This document shows, piece by piece, positions 1-5,050 of a stretch of DNA of 5,439 nucleotides. Position 1 is the first letter of the stretch. Each line of letters opens with the position of its first letter. The position numbers and the translations under genes were made by a program. Under the pieces are notes generated by a model that worked only from the letters and a program-made list of their open reading frames with translations, was not told the origin of the DNA and ran no database searches. The stretch spans positions 1-5,439 of the forward strand of contig DATKRH010000302.1 in assembly GCA_035532295.1 (NCBI GenBank), read 5' to 3'. Source of the stretch: DASUBV01 sp035532295. Its GTDB lineage: Bacteria; Actinomycetota; Actinomycetes; Streptosporangiales; Streptosporangiaceae.

Positions 1-252
1 GTCGGTGAGGTAGCGGACGCGTTCGCCGGTGCGGATGGTGCGGAAGCCTTCGGTGACGATGTCGGAGTAGTCGAAGGAGTAGACGGTGCCGGTTTCGTCG
101 TCGCGGACGAAGTAGGTGCCCATGCGCCCGCTGGGTCCACTGCCGGAGGGCTGGCGGTCGGTGATGCGGCCGAACCGCTGGCCACCTGTCGCGCCGCCGC
201 CCGTCTGCTCCCCGCCCGTCTCCGGCGTGGCTGTCTCGTCTGGCGTGCTCAT
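1..252 (-). CDS. small protein with cold-shock/OB-fold-like domain, 3' end outside window
   Basis: Only the first 84 residues are visible; the gene continues past the left edge. It begins at an ATG one base after the stop of the NACHT gene (TGA-C-ATG), with a GAGGA ribosome site 8 bases upstream inside that gene's end, so translation is probably coupled. Residues 1-42 are rich in Gly, Thr, Ser, Pro and Glu and look disordered. From about residue 43 the pattern resembles a cold-shock OB fold: a GRMGTYFV strand in place of GxVKWFN, then YSFDYSDIV where cold-shock proteins have VFVHxSAI, then GFRTIRTGERVRYLTD, close to the GxRxLxEGxxVxF segment. The aromatic RNP1 motif (KGFGFI) is not preserved; RDDETGTVYSF stands there. 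Nucleic-acid binding is possible but unproven. Its position suggests a partner or accessory subunit of the NACHT protein. The coding call is solid; the fold call is moderate. Confidence 0.72.
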   Translation of the reverse strand, partial: MSTPDETATPETGGEQTGGGATGGQRFGRITDRQPSGSGPSGRMGTYFVRDDETGTVYSFDYSDIVTEGFRTIRTGERVRYLTD

Positions 253-253
253 G

Positions 254-2890
254 TCAGATGTCCTCGGCGCAGCGGAAGCCGACGGCGTTGCTGGCACCCC
301 GGCGGCGGTAGGTGCCCTTGGATGACGCCTGGACGGCCCGGTAGGGGTTGTCGAACGATCCGCCGCAGATGACGGCCTCGTTGAGGCCGTCAAGGACGGT
401 CCCGGTCCATTCCCACACGTTCCCGGCCATCTCCCGGACCCCGAACGGAGACACGTTCCCAGGGTGTGCGTCGACCCGGCTGGGCAGAGCATGGCCCAGC
501 CGTCCCCGGTCTAGTTCCTCCCGCCAGGCTTCGTAGGTGATGAGCGGGTGGTCGCTCCAGGAGTCGGCGCAGTTGACCGCGGCCAGGTCCACGTCGTCGC
601 CCCAGGGGAACAGCCGTCCGTCGAAGCCGCGGGCGGCGGCTTCCCATTCCAGCGAGGTCGGGAGTCGTTTGCCTTCGAACCGGGCGAACGCGTACGCGCT
701 CCACCAGTTCACCGCGATCACCGGGTGGTCCTCATAAGCGGGGTCGTCGTAGTACGCCGGGACGCGCAGCCGGTCCCGCCACGGCTCGTGCGAATACCCG
801 CCGGGCATGGTCAGATGGTCCCACTGCGCCGACCCGTGCCGGGCCACCGCGTCGAGGAACCGTTTGTACCGGCCGACCGTGACCGGGAACTGGTCGATCC
901 GGACGGGCCGTTCGATCCGCCGCAGCATCAGGTGATGGCTCGGCCCAACCACGTACACGCCTGCGGGCACCACGCAATCCCCGGCACCGCCACCCACATC
1001 ACTGCGGCGGTGCAGGAACTCGCGGACCTGTTCGGTCAGTCTCGGATGCGCCGTCGCAGCGAGCGCCGCCTCCCGCCCGGACGCCGTGCGCAGGAACTCG
1101 GCGGCGAGCAGTTCCTGGTAGGCCGCGTGCCGGAACGCCACCGCCGCCCCGCCAGCGTCCGCAGTCCGGAACAGCTCGCGCAGCCGGAAACTCGCGAAGT
1201 CGATCCGCCCGCCGTCGAACACGCCGATCCCGAGCTCGTTCACCAGCTCGACGAGGGTGAACACGGTCACCCCGCGCAGGAACGCCAGCCCGAAGAACTC
1301 CACTACCCGCGCCAGCAGCCCCGGCGCCACCACAGCCGTGACGTGCCGCCACAACAACTCACCAAGCTCCCCGGCACCAGAGCCGCCGACTTCGGCCCCG
1401 CCAGCCAGTTGCTCCCCCAGCAGCGACCGCCCCGCCTCGTCGTCCCGCAGCCGCAGCACCGAGAACCGGGGCACCTGCAGCGGATCCACCCCGTTCGCAT
1501 GCAACTGCTGCACGAGCTTCTCCGACATCAGGCTGGTCCCGTCCAGCAGCCGCCGCACCTGCGGCGAATCCTCCAGAAACGACACCCGCGAGGTCATCAC
1601 GACTGCCGACTCCGCCGAGAGCACCTCGGCGACCTCGGTGAACAACGCCAGGAACCCATCCAGCGTCATCTCCGGCACGGCTTCGTCGAACCCGTCCAGC
1701 GCGCACAGCACCGACCCGGCCCGGGCGAAGTAGCAGAACGCCGGGAACACATACGCCGCCTCGACCGGCATGTACGGCTCGAGCACCCGGGTCACGAAAT
1801 CCCCGAACCCCTCGCCCCGGCCCTTCACGCTCAGGTCGAAGAAGAACCGGTACCGCCGCTCCCCCGCCTGGCCCGACCCGGCGGCCAGCTGCTTGAGCAG
1901 CGTCGTCTTCCCGCTCCCTGGCCGGCCCACGATCAGCAGGTTCCCCCCGCCCGCCGCCACCTCCCGCAGCAGCCCGGCCGCCGCTCCCGCCGACGAAATC
2001 CGCATCTGCCCCGACCGCTCATCGACGGTCAGCAGGTCACCAGCCACCGGCACGACCGCAGCGTCCAGTCGCGGGTACAGCCCCGCCACGTCCCGAAGAT
2101 GCCGGTCAAGGTCCACAAACGTGTCCATGAACCGGTCGTAGGACACCACCCGGTAGTCCGTCCGCAGCGAACCGGGCAGCTCCCCGGCGCCGTTCTCCTC
2201 CAGGATCAGGAACCGGGTCAGCTTGGGCAGCTGGGTCGACAGCAGCTCCCCGCCGGTGACCTCCAGCACGTTCGCCACGTCCTCGGCGTCCCGGGACAGC
2301 AACAGCTCCACGTACTCACTGCGCAGCCCCCGCTTCCGGACGAACAGCTGGTACACGGTGTGCTGGGACAGCTCGAACCGCTTGGCGAGGGTGAAGTCCA
2401 GCGTCACATACAGTCCCGCCAGGAACTCAGCCTTCGCCGCCACCGCCGGGACCAGCCGCGGCGCGCTGTCGCTCAGCGCGCCGCTGCCGGTGCTGGCATA
2501 CCAGTCCAGCACGTCGATCAGCCGCCGCACCGCGAGCAGCCCGTCCTCGTCCGCGACCTGGTACCCGTCGTGCGCGGAGCGGTTCCGGACCCGCTGGATG
2601 TCGTGGAGCGCCTCCAGCACCCGGTGGCTGCGGATATGCGGCCGGCACCCGTTGATCAGGTCCTTCAGCGTCTTCCCGCCCGGACTGCCCGGCACCCGAT
2701 GGTGCCGCCACAGCCGTTTCAGGAGCCGCTCGGTGTACTTCCCGACCCACGCGATCGCGTTCTCCGGATACCCATCCCCCAGCGAGCGGATCGGCCGCTC
2801 AAAGTCCAAACCCAGATACCGGGCGACCCGCGAGTGCTCATCCAGCTCCGCCTTCAGCCGCGCCAGCCGCGCGTCCAGTTCCGGGCTCAC
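254..2890 (-). CDS. HEPN-NACHT (STAND) ATPase with C-terminal FGE/sulfatase-modifying-factor-like domain
   Basis: This 878-residue protein has three recognisable parts. Residues about 40-131 are helical with RNRSAHDG (102-109), matching the RNxxxH signature of HEPN RNases. Residues about 314-600 are a NACHT-type STAND ATPase: Walker A GRPGSGKTT (322-330), Walker B LDGFDEA (398-404), a VVMTSR sensor strand (430-435), and FRHAAYQELLAAEFL (586-600), which resembles the conserved winged-helix end of NACHT modules. Residues about 641-878 are an FGE/SUMF1-like domain with FPVTVGRYKRFL, HPVIAVNWWSAYAF, KRLPTSLEWEAAARG, FPWGDD, GNVSPFGVREMAGNVWEWT, CGGSF and a terminal VGFRCAED. The catalytic SYxCxxxxC pair of true FGEs is absent. 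No signal peptide or membrane segment is seen, so it should be cytoplasmic. Residues 132-313 are unassigned alpha/beta. The GTG start overlaps the methyltransferase stop (GTGA). By analogy with bacterial NLR-like proteins it may sense phage or stress and activate an RNase; this is inferred. Confidence 0.93.
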   Translation of the reverse strand: MSPELDARLARLKAELDEHSRVARYLGLDFERPIRSLGDGYPENAIAWVGKYTERLLKRLWRHHRVPGSPGGKTLKDLINGCRPHIRSHRVLEALHDIQRVRNRSAHDGYQVADEDGLLAVRRLIDVLDWYASTGSGALSDSAPRLVPAVAAKAEFLAGLYVTLDFTLAKRFELSQHTVYQLFVRKRGLRSEYVELLLSRDAEDVANVLEVTGGELLSTQLPKLTRFLILEENGAGELPGSLRTDYRVVSYDRFMDTFVDLDRHLRDVAGLYPRLDAAVVPVAGDLLTVDERSGQMRISSAGAAAGLLREVAAGGGNLLIVGRPGSGKTTLLKQLAAGSGQAGERRYRFFFDLSVKGRGEGFGDFVTRVLEPYMPVEAAYVFPAFCYFARAGSVLCALDGFDEAVPEMTLDGFLALFTEVAEVLSAESAVVMTSRVSFLEDSPQVRRLLDGTSLMSEKLVQQLHANGVDPLQVPRFSVLRLRDDEAGRSLLGEQLAGGAEVGGSGAGELGELLWRHVTAVVAPGLLARVVEFFGLAFLRGVTVFTLVELVNELGIGVFDGGRIDFASFRLRELFRTADAGGAAVAFRHAAYQELLAAEFLRTASGREAALAATAHPRLTEQVREFLHRRSDVGGGAGDCVVPAGVYVVGPSHHLMLRRIERPVRIDQFPVTVGRYKRFLDAVARHGSAQWDHLTMPGGYSHEPWRDRLRVPAYYDDPAYEDHPVIAVNWWSAYAFARFEGKRLPTSLEWEAAARGFDGRLFPWGDDVDLAAVNCADSWSDHPLITYEAWREELDRGRLGHALPSRVDAHPGNVSPFGVREMAGNVWEWTGTVLDGLNEAVICGGSFDNPYRAVQASSKGTYRRRGASNAVGFRCAEDI
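261..265 (-). promoter_or_regulatory. ribosome binding site of the OB-fold-like gene
   Basis: GAGGA on the minus strand lies 8 bases before the ATG at 252, inside the last codons of the NACHT gene. With the single base between stop and start, it supports this ATG and coupled translation. Confidence 0.55.
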
Positions 2891-3636
2891 GACGCCGTCC
2901 CCAGCACGAACGCGAACGTTTCCGTGAACGCGATCTCCTCACCCGGATGGGCGTGGCGGATCTCCTCGATCCCCGCCTCCAGCCGTTCATCGCTGAAATG
3001 CGACAGCAGCGACATGTACCGGCCGCGGACCATTCCCAGATACCGCTCAGCCGGGAACACCAGCGGGAAACTCTCATACGACACCTCGGCCGCCAGACCC
3101 GCCGCCCGCATCGCCGCAGCGATCCCGTCCGGGTCGGGCTGACGGGCGGCGAACAAGGCCAGCGCCTCAGCGAACAGCGGGTAGCCGATCCGCGCTGGCA
3201 GCATCACCACCAGCATCCGCCCACCCGGCGTCAGCAGCCGCGTTAACCCCGCGACTACCCCGGCCCGGTCCTCGACGTGATGCAGCACCTCCTTGAGGAG
3301 CATCGCGTCGAACCGCCCACGCGGCAGCACGGCCCGCCCAGCCGCCACATCCTCGACAGCCGCCGGGACCGGGAGCAGCCGATCCCCGGCGGGGATCTGG
3401 GCGAGCATCGCCCGGGATGCGTCCACGCACACCACCGCCGCCGCGCGCTCCGCCAGCCCCCGCGAGTACAGGCCGGTGCCGCAGCCGATGTCCGCGACCA
3501 CGTCCCCGCTGCCGATATCGAGTCGCCGCAGGATGCACCCGGTCATCCATTCCACGAACGCCGGGCTGTAGGCCCAGTTCTCGTCGTAGGTGGCGGCCAG
3601 GCGATCGTAATGCTCCCGCGTGACGTCCCCATTCAC
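2887..3636 (-). CDS. class I SAM-dependent methyltransferase
   Basis: This 249-residue protein has a clear Rossmann methyltransferase core. It opens with HYDRLAATYDENW, typical of UbiE/Tam-like small-molecule methyltransferases. Motif I is VADIGCGTG (47-55); D72 in VVCVDAS is the acidic residue expected to hold the ribose of SAM; motif IV is FDAMLLKEVLHHVED (109-123); LTPGGRMLVV follows as the next strand. The catalytic motif of DNA amino-methyltransferases (D/NPPY) is absent, so DNA self-marking is unlikely; the substrate cannot be told from sequence. The GTG start at 3636 has a GGAGGGG ribosome site 6 bases upstream. It overlaps by 4 bases (GTGA) both the preceding gene and the NACHT gene that follows. 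A promoter candidate lies about 40 bases upstream, so it may head its own transcript. Confidence 0.93.
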   Translation of the reverse strand: MNGDVTREHYDRLAATYDENWAYSPAFVEWMTGCILRRLDIGSGDVVADIGCGTGLYSRGLAERAAAVVCVDASRAMLAQIPAGDRLLPVPAAVEDVAAGRAVLPRGRFDAMLLKEVLHHVEDRAGVVAGLTRLLTPGGRMLVVMLPARIGYPLFAEALALFAARQPDPDGIAAAMRAAGLAAEVSYESFPLVFPAERYLGMVRGRYMSLLSHFSDERLEAGIEEIRHAHPGEEIAFTETFAFVLGTAS

Positions 3637-4643
3637 GATCGGCCCCTCCAGTCCTCGCGCCGGCGCAATTGTCTAGCCTCCCTGGGTGCCAGGTGACCGT
3701 CAAGGCGTGAGCCCGAACGGAACCTCCCCGGCCGCCTGCCCCGCACCAACTCCCCGGCATGCGGGGAGCCATCGAGGAGCGCTATCGACCGGGGCTGATC
3801 AAGCGCCAGCGGCCGGGCGAACGCACGGGAAACCTTCGCCAGCCAGGCAGCCTCGCCGCGCAGATCCGCGCTGATCGCGGCCGGCTGCCAGACTTCCCCC
3901 GGCTGGGCGAGCTCCGCCGACCCGGCGCTCTTCGCCGCGACGGCGGCGGCGAGGACCGTGGCCTCCACCGACGCGGCGAGCGCGTCGGTCCCCAGCCCGG
4001 CCGCCCGCGCCGCCACCTCAGCGGCGGACACCACCCGCGGGTCCCTGTAGGGCCGCAACGCCAGCATGGCGTCCCGGATCTCGATCACCTGGCGGTACAG
4101 CCGCAGCCTCGCGTGAGGCCGGCCGACCGCGCACGGCCGGGCGGCCGCCTCCGGGACCGCGTCCAGCAGCGCCACATGAAGCGGGCTGAGTTGCTGGAGG
4201 AACCACCGTGCCAGCGGCGCCGGGCACGCCGCGGCGCCCGCGCGCCTCAGCGCCCGGAACGTCAGCGCCTCGGCCTGGTCCTGGGTCAGCGGGCGGCGCT
4301 CGGTGTCGCCGAGGATCAGCCTGGCGAGCCGGGGACTGACATCCGGCACGAGTCGGGGGTCCACGCCTGCCCCAGGGGTCTCGGTCAGCAGGTGGGCGGC
4401 CATGCCGACCAGGATGTGGGCTTGGTGGAACGGCGATGTCTGCTTCTCGTAATAGAGGTAGTCGGCGCCAGCCGTTCGCAGGCACACCCCAGACGGCGCG
4501 TCCGGCAGCAGCACGGCGGACTCCAGGTGAACGGCGCGGCCCGAATGGCGCTCCAGGCGGTCGCCGAACCCTTCCAGGTCAGACAGCGCCAGGGCCGCCA
4601 ACCTGCGCACGATCCGCGCGGTGCGGCGGGTGCGGGGCCTCAT
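3633..4643 (-). CDS. fusion of degenerate IrrE/ImmA-like region with DUF6545-like domain
   Basis: I chose the ATG at 4643, not the longer open frame to 4754, because it gives an ATGA overlap with the preceding gene and the extra 37 residues are Gly/Arg-rich shadow sequence. The product has 336 residues. Residues 1-90 resemble the actinobacterial toxin-component (IrrE/ImmA-like) family: GRAVHLESAVLLPDAPSGVCL, then ADYLYYEKQTSPFHQAHILVGMAAHLL. Where the family has HExxH, this protein reads GMAAH (80-84), so zinc peptidase activity is unlikely. Residues about 125-275 resemble the cytoplasmic DUF6545 domain of MAB_1171c-type membrane proteins, notably LRLYRQVIEIRDAMLALRPYRDPRV (180-204), but no membrane segments are present. 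Residues 281-336 are Arg-rich, encoded by many rare codons, and may not be genuine conserved protein. The family links come from memory of the motifs. Function unknown. Confidence 0.75.
   Translation of the reverse strand: MRPRTRRTARIVRRLAALALSDLEGFGDRLERHSGRAVHLESAVLLPDAPSGVCLRTAGADYLYYEKQTSPFHQAHILVGMAAHLLTETPGAGVDPRLVPDVSPRLARLILGDTERRPLTQDQAEALTFRALRRAGAAACPAPLARWFLQQLSPLHVALLDAVPEAAARPCAVGRPHARLRLYRQVIEIRDAMLALRPYRDPRVVSAAEVAARAAGLGTDALAASVEATVLAAAVAAKSAGSAELAQPGEVWQPAAISADLRGEAAWLAKVSRAFARPLALDQPRSIALLDGSPHAGELVRGRRPGRFRSGSRLDGHLAPREARQLRRREDWRGRS
3643..3649 (-). promoter_or_regulatory. strong ribosome binding site of the methyltransferase
   Basis: GGAGGGG on the minus strand, 6 bases before the GTG at 3636, is the best Shine-Dalgarno match inside the minus-strand gene series. 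It fixes the GTG start and fits a gene that can be translated independently of its upstream neighbour. Confidence 0.7.
3675..3703 (-). promoter_or_regulatory. candidate promoter for the methyltransferase-NACHT-OB genes
   Basis: On the minus strand TTGACG (3703-3698) is followed after 17 bases by GAGGCT (3680-3675), close to the actinomycete consensus TTGACR-N17-TAGRRT. The alternative -10, TAGACA (3675-3670), has an over-long 22-base spacer. The expected start leaves a leader of about 35 bases holding the GGAGGGG ribosome site. It sits inside the annotated end of the upstream gene, where codon use is anomalous. Recognised by eye only. Confidence 0.42.
3750..3768 (-). terminator. GC hairpin, possible terminator-like element inside the gene end
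   Basis: CTCCCCG-GCATG-CGGGGAG forms a perfect 7-base-pair stem with a 5-base loop. It lies in the anomalous tail of the 336-residue gene, about 47 bases before the TTGACG promoter candidate. It is not followed by a T-run, so an intrinsic terminator is uncertain, although many actinomycete terminators lack one. It may instead be chance pairing in GC-rich DNA. Confidence 0.3.
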
Positions 4644-4885
4644 CGCTGCGCCAGTCCACGCTGGCAAGCCGTGACGACCTCGGCCCGCAGCACGGCCACA
4701 TCCCACGCCGACTCCACGAGCGCCCCCAGGCCCCCGGCGTCCGTCGGCTGCCACAGCCAGTGCTGGATGACCTCGGTCAGCGCCGGATTGGCGTCATGCG
4801 CGAGCCAGGCCGCGAACCGCCTGGCCGCCTCCGCCGTGTCGATCTCTGTTGCCTGATAACCCCGTCCGATGACATAGACCCGCAA
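4640..4885 (-). CDS. small hypothetical protein, 81 aa, TTG start
   Basis: The reading frame is open to a TTG at 4975, but that TTG is the -35 box of the promoter candidate, so it cannot be the start of the same transcript's protein. The in-frame TTG at 4885 has a GAAGGGG ribosome site 7 bases upstream and gives an 81-residue product beginning MRVYVIGRGYQATEID. A strand-like opening is followed by amphipathic helices (TAEAARRFAAWLAHDANPAL, then TEVIQHWLW and LVESAWDVAVLRAEVVTACQRGL). There are no cysteine clusters, membrane segments or HTH motifs. The stop overlaps the next gene as ATGA, which supports it being real. I do not recognise the family. As first gene of the set divergent from a GntR regulator, it is probably repressed or tuned by that regulator. 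Confidence 0.62.
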   Translation of the reverse strand: MRVYVIGRGYQATEIDTAEAARRFAAWLAHDANPALTEVIQHWLWQPTDAGGLGALVESAWDVAVLRAEVVTACQRGLAQR

Positions 4886-4892
4886 CGGTCTG

Positions 4893-4899
4893 CCCCTTC
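4893..4899 (-). promoter_or_regulatory. ribosome binding site deciding the TTG start of the 81-aa gene
   Basis: GAAGGGG on the minus strand lies 7 bases before the TTG at 4885. No ATG or GTG in this frame has a comparable site. The adjoining hairpin at 4899-4914 ends where this site begins and could affect its access. Confidence 0.45.
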
Positions 4900-4914
4900 G
4901 CTGGCCCCCCAGCG
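4899..4914 (-). repeat. leader hairpin 2 (next to the ribosome site)
   Basis: CGCTGG-GGGG-CCAGCG on the minus strand: 6-base-pair stem, 4-base loop, directly abutting the GAAGGGG ribosome site. In the predicted leader RNA it could modulate initiation of the 81-residue gene. Chance is possible at this GC content. Confidence 0.4.
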
Positions 4915-4921
4915 TTTCCCC

Positions 4922-4940
4922 TGCCCGCCAAGAGCGGGCA
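4922..4940 (-). repeat. leader hairpin 1 / inverted repeat
   Basis: TGCCCGC-TCTTG-GCGGGCA: perfect 7-base-pair arms and a 5-base loop. It lies just downstream of the minus-strand -10 candidate, so it would be at the very 5' end of the transcript, or could be a DNA operator overlapping the start region. There is no T-run after it, so a terminator is unlikely. Confidence 0.5.
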
Positions 4941-4945
4941 CATCC

Positions 4946-4975
4946 ACCATGCGCGATAACAGGTTGGTATGTCAA
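4946..4975 (-). promoter_or_regulatory. candidate promoter of the minus-strand genes
   Basis: Minus-strand TTGACA (4975-4970), a perfect -35 hexamer, is followed after 18 bases by CATGGT (4951-4946), which keeps the A2 and T6 of TANNNT. The stretch around it is the least GC-rich of the window. Transcription would begin near 4940 and give a leader of about 55 bases with two hairpins before the TTG start. Confidence 0.5.
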
Positions 4976-4977
4976 CC
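4962..4977. promoter_or_regulatory. inverted repeat, candidate GntR operator over the minus-strand promoter
   Basis: GGTTG-N6-CAACC. Its right arm overlaps the minus-strand TTGACA box and its left arm lies in the spacer, so a protein bound here would block that promoter. A related element occurs at 4990-5002. Assignment to the adjacent GntR protein is inferred from position. Confidence 0.4.
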
Positions 4978-4989
4978 CTGAATATCCAA

Positions 4990-5002
4990 GGTTGGCTAAA
5001 CC
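4990..5002. promoter_or_regulatory. second GGTT...AACC element, candidate operator over the GntR promoter
   Basis: GGTT-N5-AACC, overlapping the plus-strand -35 box TTGGCT. It shares AGGTTGG with the first element (4961-4967 and 4989-4995, 28 bases apart). Position suits autorepression of the GntR gene; the spacing between arms differs from the first element, which weakens the case. Confidence 0.32.
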
Positions 5003-5020
5003 GGGATGGCTGGCTAACCT
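4992..5020 (+). promoter_or_regulatory. candidate promoter of the GntR gene
   Basis: TTGGCT (4992-4997), 17 bases, TAACCT (5015-5020), a good TANNNT-type -10. The expected start near 5027 gives a leader of about 24 bases that contains the ribosome site. Confidence 0.5.
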
Positions 5021-5034
5021 AGGAGCCAGGCCAC

Positions 5035-5043
5035 GGGGAGGAG
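5035..5043 (+). promoter_or_regulatory. ribosome binding site of the GntR gene
   Basis: GGGGAGGAG ends 7 bases before the ATG at 5051: a near-ideal Shine-Dalgarno sequence that fixes the start. Confidence 0.75.
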
Positions 5044-5050
5044 CACGCCA

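Noticed and set aside
257..400. Variable region of a diversity-generating retroelement in the FGE-like C-terminus
   Set aside because: The fold is the right type, but only a few AAC codons are present, no template repeat is seen and no reverse transcriptase lies in the window.
548..3142. Long plus-strand open frame (864 codons) opposite the NACHT gene
   Set aside because: It lies antisense to a gene with clear domains and has Pro/Arg/Gln/His-rich composition typical of shadow frames in GC-rich DNA. No motif is recognisable.
2887..3636. Methyltransferase as DNA modification enzyme of a restriction system
   Set aside because: It has LLKEVLHHVED at motif IV instead of D/NPPY or the PCQ motif of cytosine enzymes, and no target-recognition domain.
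3167..3772. Minus-strand frame of 201 codons overlapping the methyltransferase
   Set aside because: It reads the methyltransferase DNA out of frame and gives Gly/Arg-rich sequence; the 249-residue frame has all SAM-binding motifs.
4644..4754. N-terminal extension of the IrrE/DUF6545-like protein
   Set aside because: It is out-of-frame shadow of the 81-residue gene, Gly/Arg-rich; the ATG at 4643 gives the usual ATGA coupling.
3759..4856. Plus-strand open frame of 365 codons opposite the 336-residue gene
   Set aside because: Arg/Pro/Gln-rich shadow frame without recognisable domains; the opposite strand has coupled starts and family-like motifs.
4922..4940. Intrinsic terminator between the divergent genes
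   Set aside because: The hairpin lies at the expected start of transcription, no T-run follows on either strand, and no gene ends here.
4886..4975. N-terminal extension of the 81-residue gene to the TTG at 4975
   Set aside because: That TTG is part of the TTGACA -35 box and the extension crosses both leader hairpins; the TTG at 4885 has the ribosome site.
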